64,000 nucleotides of DNA from CAYVTV01 sp964563105 (GCA_964563105.1 CAZLXM010000005.1:8273-72272), one strand, 5' to 3'. Positions 53,124-61,974 are shown, counted from the first letter of the stretch. A program made the numbers and translations. The notes: generated by a model from the letters alone, not told the origin.

Positions 53124-53153
53124 TTTGGATAAATTAAAAATTGGCTAACTTTG
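53124..53153 (+). promoter_or_regulatory. Promoter of tRNA-Phe (TTTG-N18-TAACTTTG)
   Basis: TTTG at 53124-53127 and TAACTTTG at 53146-53153, 18 bases apart, match the Bacteroidota -33/-7 consensus. The tRNA begins 17 bases after the -7 element, a typical short leader. Confidence 0.7.
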
Positions 53154-53169
53154 CTCCACTTTTAATGAG

Positions 53170-53242
53170 GGTACCATAGCTCAGATGGTAGAGCACAGGA
53201 CTGAAAATCCTGGTGTCCCTGGTTCGATTCCAGGTGGTACCA
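53170..53242 (+). tRNA. tRNA-Phe (anticodon GAA)
   Basis: 73 bases. The acceptor GGTACCA (53170-53176) pairs with TGGTACC (53235-53241), with discriminator A53242. The D-arm is GCTCAGATGGTAGAGC, the anticodon stem is CAGGA/TCCTG with loop CTGAAAA and anticodon GAA at 53203-53205, and the T-arm is CCTGGTTCGATTCCAGG. CCA is not encoded. Confidence 0.97.
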
Positions 53243-53348
53243 CTTAAACTCTGTCTGCTATTTGAGATCTTCTTTTTTATTAATCTCTATAAAGGGCAAT
53301 CAGGATATATTCTTGTTTTATATTAATAACTCCTGCTCGAAATAAATA

Positions 53349-54200
53349 TTAATATTTTATTTTTCTTTCTGTCGCTTCAACAGTATGCTTTAACAGCATT
53401 GCTATAGTCATGGGCCCCACTCCCCCTGGAACAGGTGCATAAGCAAGCAGCCTGTGTTTCACATTGCTTACTTCAATATCTCCTTCCATTCCCTGATAAT
53501 ATCCGGCATCTATTACAATGGAGTTATCTTTGATCCATTCAGCTTTAATAAATCCGGGAATACCAGTGGCAGCAATTAAAATATCAGCTTGTTTTATTAT
53601 TTCAGCTAAATTTTTAGTTTTATCATGACATATAGTTACTGTAGCATTTCTGTTTAAAAGCATCATTGCTGCAGGCTTTCCTAAAACAGGACTGGAGCCG
53701 GCAATTACAGCATGCCGGCCTTCAATCTTTAATCCATAATAATCTAATAATGCAATGACAGCACTTGGAGTAGCGCCTCCAAATGCTGCTTCATTCAGGG
53801 ACATTTGGCCAAATCCCAAAGAACTTACTCCGTCAATATCTTTGTCGATAACGATTTTATCAAAACAAAGCCTTTCATCAATATGCAAGGGAAGAGGGTA
53901 TTGCAATAAAATGCCTGAAACGGAGTCATCATTATTCAGCTTTTCAATTTCATTCAACACTTCCGTAGTTGTTATTTCTTCAGGAAGCTGAACCTTTATG
54001 AACTTAATTCCTGTCCGTTTACAGGCATTGGCTTTCATTTTAACATAAAGCTCAGTTCCCGGGTCATTTCCTATTAATACTACACCCATTCCGGGAATTT
54101 TCCCCGTACTCTTTATTAATTTATTAACTCTGATTTTTAAATGATTTTCAATTTCTGCCGATACTTTTCTTCCATCCAGTAAGATTGGAAAATGGTTCAT
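53349..54200 (-). CDS. folD: Methylenetetrahydrofolate dehydrogenase/cyclohydrolase
   Basis: 283 residues, a standard FolD. It interconverts methylene-, methenyl- and 10-formyl-THF with NADP. The catalytic Lys lies in YVKMKANACKRTGI (~52-65), the QYPLP motif near 99-103 precedes the KDIDG element near 120, and the NADP motif GSSPVLGKPAAMML (~168-181) leads to the closing PVPGGVGPMT signature. It works with Fhs encoded at 2089-3759. It is the last gene after the PAS and DUF1858 genes. Confidence 0.97.
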   Translation of the reverse strand: MNHFPILLDGRKVSAEIENHLKIRVNKLIKSTGKIPGMGVVLIGNDPGTELYVKMKANACKRTGIKFIKVQLPEEITTTEVLNEIEKLNNDDSVSGILLQYPLPLHIDERLCFDKIVIDKDIDGVSSLGFGQMSLNEAAFGGATPSAVIALLDYYGLKIEGRHAVIAGSSPVLGKPAAMMLLNRNATVTICHDKTKNLAEIIKQADILIAATGIPGFIKAEWIKDNSIVIDAGYYQGMEGDIEVSNVKHRLLAYAPVPGGVGPMTIAMLLKHTVEATERKIKY

Positions 54201-54241
54201 AAACTAATTTTTTATTATTTGTTTAATGATTTATGTTATCT

Positions 54242-54505
54242 CTATTCTGAATCTTTATCCGGACTAATTGAATCCTGTCTGCTTTCTTTCTTTAGCAGAC
54301 TGACTAAATCCTCTATCTTAACTTTACCAATGATCGCTGCTTGCTGAAGTGTGGCTATGCGGGCTATTGTATTTCTTAATAAAGGATTTTTCAGTTTTTT
54401 AAATGCAGGCACATACTGAATTAAAACATCTTCTAAATGAGGATAAGCTTCAATAAGTTCTAAAATCCTGGTTTTTGCATTTATCTTAAGTTGGTTTGTG
54501 CCCAT
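54242..54505 (-). CDS. DUF1858-domain protein
   Basis: 87 residues. The DUF1858 core (residues ~6-70) shows the usual TRILELIEAYPHLEDVLIQY start, FKKLKNPLLRNTIARIATLQQAA, and the KIEDLVSLL end. The domain is small and helical and occurs alone or ahead of hemerythrin-like Fe-protein domains (for example at the N-terminus of ScdA/YtfE proteins). It may act in redox or NO/O2 stress handling, but no function is established for the stand-alone form. It begins 19 bases after the PAS gene. Confidence 0.85.
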   Translation of the reverse strand: MGTNQLKINAKTRILELIEAYPHLEDVLIQYVPAFKKLKNPLLRNTIARIATLQQAAIIGKVKIEDLVSLLKKESRQDSISPDKDSE

Positions 54506-54524
54506 GGATTTAATTTATAATACT

Positions 54525-54983
54525 TTATCTTGTATATGAGAAAGTTCTTTGTTCTCCTTTGAGATCCCTGTATAGCTGAATATTTTGTGAAACTTCAAGA
54601 ATACCAAGATATTCTTCTTTTTCATTGCGTAAGGCAATATATTCCGTATAGATCATTTTCCCTTCTTTATTTTTCCAGGATGCAGCACGGGATTTTCGTC
54701 CATTTTTAAAATCATCAATGATTTTTTCGACTTTTTCCACACTATCATTTGAATGGCACTGACGCAAATCTCTGTTTAATATTGCCTGCTCACGCTGAAA
54801 AACTCCTTCAACGGGCCGGGAGAAATATTTAATTGTATCATATTTATCAACAAAAGTAATATCGAGCGGTAAATGATTTAGAATAGCCATAAGTTCCTCG
54901 GGTGAAAAGCTTCCTGATGGAAGTTTAATTTTGTTTTCCGGCTTTTCTTTATGTTCTGTTTCATTAATAATATTTTCTTTCAT
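54525..54983 (-). CDS. PAS-domain protein of the DUF438 type
   Basis: 152 residues. After a charged, likely disordered N-terminus (1-~25) a single PAS domain spans ~28-145, starting SFSPEELMAILNHLPLDITFVD. Its conserved mid-part LRQCHSNDSVEKVEKIIDDF matches the PAS domain that normally ends DUF438/hemerythrin proteins, where the Cys-His follows the N-cap. No kinase, hemerythrin or DNA-binding domain is attached. With the DUF1858 gene next door it looks like a split version of that architecture; its ligand is unknown. Confidence 0.75.
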   Translation of the reverse strand: MKENIINETEHKEKPENKIKLPSGSFSPEELMAILNHLPLDITFVDKYDTIKYFSRPVEGVFQREQAILNRDLRQCHSNDSVEKVEKIIDDFKNGRKSRAASWKNKEGKMIYTEYIALRNEKEEYLGILEVSQNIQLYRDLKGEQRTFSYTR

Positions 54984-55053
54984 ACAAAAAATTTAGATAA
55001 ACAAAGTTAATTAAACTTTATGTTGTAATAGCTTAAACTAAGAGAGATGGAGG

Positions 55054-56223
55054 TTAAAATTTGTTGAAAAATGTAAATGTTCCTGTAAAATAAGACTGAA
55101 GGGTTGAAAAATGATCTCCGTTAGGGACAGTAATTAGTTCAACTGATGTTGCCCCTTTATTTGTCATTGCCTCATAAGCAGATGAGGAGTTAAAATAAAA
55201 TACATAATCATCATTTGTCCCGTGATACATTTGAAGGGGGGCCTTTGGTTCCCAGTTGTAATTATCATTATCGGCAAGAACATTTTTGAATTGTGTATCA
55301 CTGCCATTTAGAATTCCTTCCCTGAAGGCGTTACTAAAAAGTAACTGTGGATTTAGCTGAGTGTTGGCAAATACGCCTCCATTTTCAATTATTCCTGCAT
55401 AAGGCTCATTAAAATATTGGTTATATGGTCTGTTTAGTTTGTAAACCGTATTGTATGTGTCCAGGACCCATAAAAATTCGTTTAGATAGCTAAGTTCCGA
55501 ATTTAAATCCAGGATATGATTTGCAAACATTGATTTGTTATAAGCACCTGCACCAACTGTAGCAGCTGTTATCCGGAATTCACGGCTATGCTTTTCTTCA
55601 AGTAGTTTCATTAATGCCATAGTGGCATATCCACCTTCTGAATAACCTGAAAGGAAAAGTTTATCATTTATCCGGAAAGACTTTTCACGGTCATCAAATT
55701 CTCTTACAGCACGTAGCATGTCACGTGATGCCGAAGCCAATGAATTCCCATGTTCATATGGATGGGTTAAATGCTTTGAACTTCCATAACCTAAATAGTC
55801 AGGAAGGGAAATAATAAATCCCGTCGAAGAAAAAAACACAGCAATAAAATAATCGTCAGATTTAAAATTTGAAGGGGCATTTTCATCTTTTTTTATTGTG
55901 CCATGTTGAAAACTGAGTAATGGGGCCGGATTTTCAAGTTCCGGAACAATCAGAGCTCCTGAAGCTAAAACAGGATTATTTTCTGTATCGATAGTTTTAT
56001 AAATAACCTTATATACACTAACATTATAACGTACAAATATTGAAGCAAATGAGGAGAATTCATCCTGATTATTTATCATTTGTTTTATTTCATCTGAACT
56101 AAAGCGTACAAGTAATTCAGATTCTGCCAAAAAATCGGGATCGGGAAAATTGTCATTCTTATCCCTTTCACATGAGAATAGAACAAAAACTAAAATGAAT
56201 ATAAAATATAAACGGTAATGCAT
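55054..56223 (-). CDS. Lipoprotein alpha/beta hydrolase
   Basis: 389 residues. Lipobox LFSC (Cys18) suggests membrane anchoring. The alpha/beta hydrolase core has the nucleophile elbow GYSEGG with Ser195, an Asp in the YHGTNDDYV segment (~345) and a His in NGDHFSTL (~369) as the likely triad. The layout resembles secreted lipases/esterases of the LIP family. The substrate is unknown. It follows the corA gene by 42 bases. Confidence 0.8.
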   Translation of the reverse strand: MHYRLYFIFILVFVLFSCERDKNDNFPDPDFLAESELLVRFSSDEIKQMINNQDEFSSFASIFVRYNVSVYKVIYKTIDTENNPVLASGALIVPELENPAPLLSFQHGTIKKDENAPSNFKSDDYFIAVFFSSTGFIISLPDYLGYGSSKHLTHPYEHGNSLASASRDMLRAVREFDDREKSFRINDKLFLSGYSEGGYATMALMKLLEEKHSREFRITAATVGAGAYNKSMFANHILDLNSELSYLNEFLWVLDTYNTVYKLNRPYNQYFNEPYAGIIENGGVFANTQLNPQLLFSNAFREGILNGSDTQFKNVLADNDNYNWEPKAPLQMYHGTNDDYVFYFNSSSAYEAMTNKGATSVELITVPNGDHFSTLQSYFTGTFTFFNKF

Positions 56224-56265
56224 GTTCTAATGTCGTTTAAAATTGAGAATAAATAAAATTGTTCT

Positions 56266-57330
56266 TTAAAGCCATTTTTTTCTTTTAAAATAAATGATCA
56301 TGCCGATAAAGATCAGGATCATTATTATCCAAACTATAAAATAAGCATATTTATATTGAAGTTCCGGCATATTGACAAAGTTCATCCCATAAACACCGGC
56401 AATAAAAGTGAGAGGAATAAAAATTGAAGCCATGATTGTCAGGACCTTCATTATTTCATTCATTTTATTTGAAATACTGTTCATATACAGATCAAGTAAA
56501 CCGGTGCTCATTTCTCTTAAAATTTCAATGGTATCAATTACCTGGATAGTATGATCATATAAATCGCTGATAAAAATCTTTAAGTCACTTTTTATTAAAG
56601 TTCCATCCATTTTTTCAAACCTGCTTATAACTTCCCTGAGCGGATAAACCGAACGTCTTAAATTCAGGGTTTCTCTTCGAAAATAATGCAGTTTATTTAA
56701 TGTTTCCTTATCCGGGTTTTCTAATAGCTTTATCTCAATTTCTTCCAACTTTTCACCAAACAGTTCCAGGATCATAAAATATTGATCTACAATTGTATCT
56801 AATAAAGAATATAAAAGATAATCTGCAGTTTTGTTTCTAATCATTCCTTTTCCTTCTTTGAGGCGTTTTCGCACAGCTTCAAAAACATCTCCGGTCTTTT
56901 CCTGAAAAGTAATTAAAATATCATTTTTAAGTATGAAAGTTAATTGTTCATCATTAATGGTTATTTCCGGAGAATTTAAAATAAACATTTTAATTACCAG
57001 ATATAAATATTCGTAATGTTCCTCTATCTTCGGACGTTGCCCTACATTTAAAATATCTTCCATGGTTAGTTTATGTATACCTAACCATGTGCAAATTTCT
57101 TCTATGATATTTTCATCATGCAAACCGTCAATGTTAATCCATTTATTCCCCCCTGAAACCTCTAATATTTTTATCAGTTCAGGAATGCTGCCCGGCTCTG
57201 TTTCATAATAAGTATCCTCAGAATAATTTATAAAGGAGATTTTTACACTGGTCATTTTCTGAATGCCGGTAAAAATCAATGAGCCAGGGGCAAGCCCGGT
57301 CTTAGATTTTCTTATTTGCTTTTTGTTCAT
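56266..57330 (-). CDS. corA: CorA-family magnesium/cobalt transporter
   Basis: 354 residues. A large cytoplasmic domain (1-~290) leads to two C-terminal membrane helices with the selectivity motif GMN at 315-317 in GVYGMNFVNMP and a basic tail (KRKKWL). It conducts Mg2+ (and Co2+ or Ni2+) inward as a pentamer. The N-terminus from ATG 57330 is normal. Divergent from the YceI gene across 232 bases. Confidence 0.94.
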   Translation of the reverse strand: MNKKQIRKSKTGLAPGSLIFTGIQKMTSVKISFINYSEDTYYETEPGSIPELIKILEVSGGNKWINIDGLHDENIIEEICTWLGIHKLTMEDILNVGQRPKIEEHYEYLYLVIKMFILNSPEITINDEQLTFILKNDILITFQEKTGDVFEAVRKRLKEGKGMIRNKTADYLLYSLLDTIVDQYFMILELFGEKLEEIEIKLLENPDKETLNKLHYFRRETLNLRRSVYPLREVISRFEKMDGTLIKSDLKIFISDLYDHTIQVIDTIEILREMSTGLLDLYMNSISNKMNEIMKVLTIMASIFIPLTFIAGVYGMNFVNMPELQYKYAYFIVWIIMILIFIGMIIYFKRKKWL

Positions 57331-57416
57331 TAGCCGGATTTTGAATGCATAAATAAATCTGATTATTCTTCATTCATTTTGAAGGGCTTAATTAAAGTGT
57401 ACTAATATAATTAAAA

Positions 57417-57433
57417 GTTATTGAAAGGATAAC
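57417..57433. promoter_or_regulatory. Small inverted repeat between corA and yceI
   Basis: GTTAT (57417-57421) and ATAAC (57429-57433) with seven bases between. It lies about 70 bases above the yceI promoter and is only a weak operator candidate. Confidence 0.2.
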
Positions 57434-57485
57434 ATAAACTTTCTATGATGATCATGAAATAATAAAAAAATATCCCTAAAAATAT

Positions 57486-57513
57486 TTTGTTATATAAATA
57501 TTAGTTAACTTTG
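57486..57513 (+). promoter_or_regulatory. Promoter of the YceI-barrel-Rrf2 operon
   Basis: TTTG at 57486-57489, 16 bases, then TAACTTTG at 57506-57513, followed by a 49-base leader to the ATG at 57563. The -7 element is a perfect match; the spacer is slightly short. Confidence 0.55.
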
Positions 57514-57562
57514 CCCTATCAAAACAATAGGATAAGTAGTATAATAATTAAAATTATTTATC

Positions 57563-58147
57563 ATGAAAAAATTGACTGCAAAAATCTTTACCTTAATAAT
57601 AATAGTTATTGCCTTAAGTTCCTTTGGGTATGACTATGAATTGTCAGAAGAAGGGAATTCTATTATCATTAAAGGTACATCGAATCTTCATGACTGGCAA
57701 ATGAATCTTATTACCAGTGTTGTTGAAGTTCAGTTCTCTCAGGAAGGCTCAGGCCTAAAATCAATTGACAAAGCTAATTTTAGTTGTAAAATAACTGATA
57801 TTAAGAGCGATAATTCTCTGATGGATAAAAAAACATATGAATCATTAAAAGCCAATGATTTTCAGCTAATACATTTTAATCTTTTAAATAAGTCAGATTT
57901 ATCGGTCAAAGAGAAAACGTTTAATGGAAATTTAGACGGAATGCTTTTTATTGCGGGGGTAAAAAAGCAAATCAACATTCCTTTCAGGGGTATTATGAAT
58001 GGAGATAATACCTTGAGTATACAGGGTTCTGTTGATGTGAAAATGAGTGATTACAATATAAAGCCGCCTACAGCCTTATTAGGGACACTTAAGACCGGCG
58101 ATAAGGTAACTATTGATTTTTCATTGAAATTGATGAATAATAGCTGA
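57563..58147 (+). CDS. YceI-family periplasmic protein
   Basis: 194 residues with a signal peptide (hydrophobic 8-21). The YceI/lipocalin-like barrel is shown by IIIKGTSNLHDW (~36-47), an FNGNLDGMLFIAGVKKQINIPF strand pair (~120-145) and MSDYNIKPPTALLGTLKTGDKVTI (~168-191). YceI proteins bind isoprenoid or lipid ligands in the periplasm. It is the first gene of a four-gene plus-strand group with a barrel protein, a second YceI-like protein and an Rrf2 regulator. Confidence 0.88.
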   Translation: MKKLTAKIFTLIIIVIALSSFGYDYELSEEGNSIIIKGTSNLHDWQMNLITSVVEVQFSQEGSGLKSIDKANFSCKITDIKSDNSLMDKKTYESLKANDFQLIHFNLLNKSDLSVKEKTFNGNLDGMLFIAGVKKQINIPFRGIMNGDNTLSIQGSVDVKMSDYNIKPPTALLGTLKTGDKVTIDFSLKLMNNS

Positions 58148-58238
58148 CCTTGGTAATTAATGTGTGTTTTAGTTATTTTAAACGAGGCAGAAAAGTTTGA
58201 TTTAGTATTTTATAAAAGAATGGTTTAATAATTTTTAA

Positions 58239-59468
58239 ATGAAGAATTTTTTAATATTTTTTCTGATAAACATATTGATTGTAAATGTTTTTGGGCAGGA
58301 ATTTGAGGAATCTGCGGCCGGCATAAAAAGTCAAAAAGAGCCGGAAGTTTCGATAAATGCCGATTTTGCGTTACAATATCAGGGATTGAAACATAATGCC
58401 GATTCTGCTCTTATACCATTAGGAACAGGTATTAATCTTCCTACTGCAAATTTTGATCTGAATGCAATTCTTGCTGATGGTATTGAAGTAAAACTTACGA
58501 CCTACTTATCTTCACGGCATCATGTTGAGGCATGGGTTAAAGGAGGGTATTTACTACTTGATAATATCCCATTTATAAAATCGAAGGTCCTTGATAATAT
58601 TATGGGTTACATGACTTTTAAAGTTGGTGTTATGGAGATTAATTACGGCGATGCCCATTTTCGCCGATCTGATAATGGAAATGTAATTAATAACAGGTTT
58701 GTTGGTAATTATATAATTGATGCATTTACTACTGCACCGGCATTGGAAGCTTTATTCCGTCATAAGGGAATTTTATTACTGGGGGCGGTTAGTGGTGGAA
58801 GCCTTAAACCGGCCCTGGTTGAGTATAATTCTGGTTCACAAACTTATACACCATATGACATGCAAGATGAGCTTGCATTTTACTGGAAAGCGGGTTTTGA
58901 TAAAGAATTAAATAATGATCTGAGATTAAGAACGACTTTATCCGGTTATCATGTGTCAAATCATCATTTTGGCTCATTATATAATGGTGACAGGACTGGT
59001 TCCCGTTATTATCTTATTATGAACAAGGTTACCAATAGTGCCCAGGATGTTGATCCTGCTGTAAATCACATGTCTGGTCAGTGGGGGCCCGGATTTACCG
59101 ATAAAAACAATTCAATAATGGCAAATCTTTTTACCAGATATAAGTGGATTGAATTATTTGGCACTTATGAAGTTTTAAGCGGGACTTCTGCTTTCGGTGG
59201 TCCTGAATTTGCATTTAATCAATATGCAATTGAAAGCCTGCTACATTTTGGGAAATCCGATCAGTTTTTCATTGGAGGCAGATATAATTTTGCAAAAGAT
59301 GATTCAGACAAATCTGTTGATCGTTTGCAGTTTAGCCTGGGCTATTTCCCTACGCAGAATATTATTTTTAAAATTGAATATGTTGACCAGCGTTATAAAA
59401 ACTTTTTATTATATGGTGAAAATGCCGGATTTAAAGGAATAATGGTGGAAACTGCGATCTCATTTTAA
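58239..59468 (+). CDS. Outer-membrane beta-barrel protein
   Basis: 409 residues with a signal peptide (cleavage near VFG-Q). It has amphipathic alternating strands throughout (for example LRTTLSGYHVS and DQFFIGGRYNFA) and a terminal strand ending in Phe (VETAISF), the usual barrel-insertion signal. It resembles uncharacterised porin-like proteins of Bacteroidota, but I could not place it in a named family. Lying between two YceI-type genes, it may import or export the YceI ligand; this is inference. Confidence 0.7.
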   Translation: MKNFLIFFLINILIVNVFGQEFEESAAGIKSQKEPEVSINADFALQYQGLKHNADSALIPLGTGINLPTANFDLNAILADGIEVKLTTYLSSRHHVEAWVKGGYLLLDNIPFIKSKVLDNIMGYMTFKVGVMEINYGDAHFRRSDNGNVINNRFVGNYIIDAFTTAPALEALFRHKGILLLGAVSGGSLKPALVEYNSGSQTYTPYDMQDELAFYWKAGFDKELNNDLRLRTTLSGYHVSNHHFGSLYNGDRTGSRYYLIMNKVTNSAQDVDPAVNHMSGQWGPGFTDKNNSIMANLFTRYKWIELFGTYEVLSGTSAFGGPEFAFNQYAIESLLHFGKSDQFFIGGRYNFAKDDSDKSVDRLQFSLGYFPTQNIIFKIEYVDQRYKNFLLYGENAGFKGIMVETAISF

Positions 59469-59523
59469 TTTTATACCCATCAGAACGATGTAATTAACAA
59501 TGAGATAATTAAATAATTTTCTG

Positions 59524-60135
59524 ATGAAAGATTTACGGCCTTTATTTATTTTACTTCTATTGATATTTGGATATTTTGAATTCAATTACGGAAAGATATC
59601 TGAAAAGGCTGACGACACATATGGTTTTATCAATATTGAAGTAGAGTCAAATATTAACAAAGTATTATTTAAATATGATTTTAATGAAAGACATTTTCAT
59701 ACCAGGAAAATAATAAATATTGGGTTTGATAATGATGCAGACATTTCACGGTTAAAGATACCTTTGAAAGATTTTCAATGTTCTAACCCGTGGATTTATA
59801 AAGATTTTTTGTCATTGTTAAAAGCTGATCAGTATCCCCATCTTGAAATTTATTTTCCCCATAAACCCGAAAATATTTCCGTTACAAATAAATATTTCAA
59901 ATTAAATGATGTAAAAATTACGGTGGCCGGTATATCCAAATATTATGACATTTTATGTAACATTGAGGATCGTGATGAAAGAGGCTCATTTCTTATCGGG
60001 AATGTGAGAATAAATCTTACAGATCTTGAAATAGAACCACCTGTTAAGTTTTCCGGGATAATAAAAGTAAAAGATGAAATAATTGTTAAATTTGGAATTT
60101 GGATTAGGTATACTGAAGAACAAATTAAAATTTAA
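59524..60135 (+). CDS. Divergent YceI-like periplasmic protein
   Basis: 203 residues, signal peptide ~1-22. The pattern of the YceI at 57563 recurs: LKADQYPHLEIYF (~97-109), LNDVKITVAGISKYY (~125-139), then RINLTDLEIEPPVKFSGIIKVKDEIIVKF (~160-188), which parallels the DYNIKPP...KTGDKVTIDF end of YceI. Overall identity is low, so this is a distant paralogue rather than a copy. It ends 3 bases before the Rrf2 start. Confidence 0.65.
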   Translation: MKDLRPLFILLLLIFGYFEFNYGKISEKADDTYGFINIEVESNINKVLFKYDFNERHFHTRKIINIGFDNDADISRLKIPLKDFQCSNPWIYKDFLSLLKADQYPHLEIYFPHKPENISVTNKYFKLNDVKITVAGISKYYDILCNIEDRDERGSFLIGNVRINLTDLEIEPPVKFSGIIKVKDEIIVKFGIWIRYTEEQIKI

Positions 60136-60138
60136 GAA

Positions 60139-60570
60139 TTGAGATTTAATACCAGAATAAGATATGGGATTAGGGCTATGCTTGAAATAGCCCTTGATAA
60201 AGAAGAAAATGGAGTGTTTCAGAAAGATATATCTGAACGTCAGGGGATATCCAATAAATATCTGGATAATATCATAGCTTCTTTAAAAACTTCTGGTTTA
60301 ATAATTAATAAAAGGGGAAGAAAGAGTGGATACATTCTTTCCCGTTTGCCTTCAGAGATTAATATTTTAGATATTTATAAAGCTTTTGAACCAGGAATTA
60401 TTGTTGTTGATTGTATTTCGGAAAAATATTCCTGTGAACTATCAAGAACCTGCGTAGTCCGTAATTTTTGGAGTGGCCTGAATAAACATATCTCCGGTTA
60501 TTTTGAATCATTTACTCTTGAAGATCTTATAAAAGAGCATAAAAGTCAGCTTGAAGTTATCGAACAATAA
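60139..60570 (+). CDS. Rrf2-family Fe-S transcriptional regulator
   Basis: 143 residues. A winged helix (residues 1-~80, with TRIRYGIRAMLEIA and KYLDNIIASLK) is followed by three cysteines C92, C99 and C105, nearly the C92/C98/C104 spacing of IscR/NsrR, so it likely senses via a [2Fe-2S] or [4Fe-4S] cluster. Start is TTG at 60139, 3 bases after the previous stop, giving tight coupling. It probably regulates its own operon. Whether it senses NO (NsrR-like) or cluster supply (IscR-like) cannot be decided. Confidence 0.85.
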   Translation: MRFNTRIRYGIRAMLEIALDKEENGVFQKDISERQGISNKYLDNIIASLKTSGLIINKRGRKSGYILSRLPSEINILDIYKAFEPGIIVVDCISEKYSCELSRTCVVRNFWSGLNKHISGYFESFTLEDLIKEHKSQLEVIEQ

Positions 60571-60678
60571 AACGGATATAATACAATTTATTGTTGTTTA
60601 ATTTCTATTTTTCCAATCTTAACTTTTTTATCTTTGTACATATAGTTGGGAATAAAATATCAGAGATTTAAACTTTTA

Positions 60679-60692
60679 GTGATATTTATCAC
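60679..60692. promoter_or_regulatory. Crp/Fnr-type palindrome (GTGAT-N4-ATCAC)
   Basis: GTGAT (60679-60683), four bases, ATCAC (60688-60692): a perfect dyad close to the Fnr box TTGAT-N4-ATCAA and to HcpR-type TGTGA-N6-TCACA sites. The centre is about 60 bases above the predicted transcription start of the TPR gene. Confidence 0.5.
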
Positions 60693-60733
60693 AACAAGTT
60701 TCTGTATTTACAGTTTTAGTTATATCCATGGTA

Positions 60734-60741
60734 TAGTTTTG
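60734..60741 (+). promoter_or_regulatory. -7 element (TAGTTTTG) for the TPR gene
   Basis: TAGTTTTG fits TAnnTTTG, with no -33 TTTG at the right distance, as would suit an activator-dependent promoter. Leader to the ATG is about 75 bases. Confidence 0.4.
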
Positions 60742-60818
60742 TGTGTTTTTTAAGAATGTTAATATTGGCGATATATTATTGTTAAACAATCAAAAAAGTA
60801 ATTTATTTTCTATCTTAA

Positions 60819-61970
60819 ATGAAGAGACTGATTTTTTTAGTATTTATTTCATATGGATGCTCTGCTTTAGCACCAATTCAAAGAGGCAAACTTATTTCTG
60901 TTTTTCATCTTATTGAGATTGCACAATATGAAGAAGCTAAAAATGTAATTGAGGAGATGATTACGGATAAAGTATATAAGAAATGGCCTAAGACATGGTA
61001 TGCACGTGGATTGATATGTCAAAATGCTTATCAGGAAGGAATTAAAAAGAAAGATAAAAAGAAAACTGAACTATATCCGGACCAGCTTTTTGTTGCTTAT
61101 GAATCTTTTGAAAAAGCACGTTCACTTGATAAAAGAGGAAGGCTGGAAAAACAGCTTGCTCCAAAATATGTTTTACTGGCGAATGATTTAAGGGCACTTG
61201 GTGAAACTAATTATAATAGTAAAAAATATGAAGATGCCCTAAAAGCCTTTGAACAATCAATTGAAATCTCTCAAAGTTCTATTTTATCAGCTGTTACAGA
61301 TACCAGTCTTATATACAATGCAGCCCTGGCCTCTTATGAACTTAAGGATAAACAAAAGGCAATAGAATATTTTACTACTCTCCATAATTTAAAATATTCT
61401 CCTAATGCTACCCATTTATTATTTACTTTATTTCTTGGTAAAAAAGATACAGCCATGGCAGAGAATATACTCCTTGAAGGTGTTGAAAATTATGGGAATA
61501 ATGTTGATATGGCCTTACTGCTTGTTGATCTGTTATTTCACAGGGGAGAAACGGATAAAGCTATCGGGTTTCTTGACAGTATTTCTTTAAAAAGCCCTGA
61601 TCAATATATGCTTCCATATACAAAAGGATTGATTTTACAGAAAACAGAGAACTATACCGAAGCTATTGAAGCTTACGAAAAAGCTGTTTCAATTGCTCCT
61701 GATGAGCTGAAATCATATGTTAATATTGCTACTTGTTACTATAATATTGGTGTTGATATTGAGGAAAAGGCCAGAGCTTTGACAAATAAAAGAATGTTCC
61801 TTGAAGAAAAAATAAAATCAGCCAGTGCTTTTGAATCGGCAATAAGCTGGCTTGATAAAGTATACGAAAAAAAGCCTAAGGATAAACTGATTATGGCAGA
61901 TTTATATGATCTTTATAAAAGCCTTCGTGTTACAGATAAATCTAAAAGTATTGAGAAACAGTTGAATTGA
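60819..61970 (+). CDS. TPR-repeat protein
   Basis: 383 residues. The N-terminus (MKRLIFLVFISYGCSA) is signal-peptide-like with a Cys that is a weak lipobox. Tetratricopeptide helices follow: YGEEA-like repeats near 35-60, a LGETNYNSKKYEDALKAFEQSIEIS unit at ~127-151, a KDKQKAIEYFTTL unit at ~173-185 and a QKTENYTEAIEAYEKAVSIAPDELKSYV unit at ~269-297. TPRs bind protein partners; no enzymatic domain is seen. It stands alone, with its own promoter and a Crp/Fnr-type site. Confidence 0.75.
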   Translation: MKRLIFLVFISYGCSALAPIQRGKLISVFHLIEIAQYEEAKNVIEEMITDKVYKKWPKTWYARGLICQNAYQEGIKKKDKKKTELYPDQLFVAYESFEKARSLDKRGRLEKQLAPKYVLLANDLRALGETNYNSKKYEDALKAFEQSIEISQSSILSAVTDTSLIYNAALASYELKDKQKAIEYFTTLHNLKYSPNATHLLFTLFLGKKDTAMAENILLEGVENYGNNVDMALLLVDLLFHRGETDKAIGFLDSISLKSPDQYMLPYTKGLILQKTENYTEAIEAYEKAVSIAPDELKSYVNIATCYYNIGVDIEEKARALTNKRMFLEEKIKSASAFESAISWLDKVYEKKPKDKLIMADLYDLYKSLRVTDKSKSIEKQLN

Positions 61971-61974
61971 TTTT

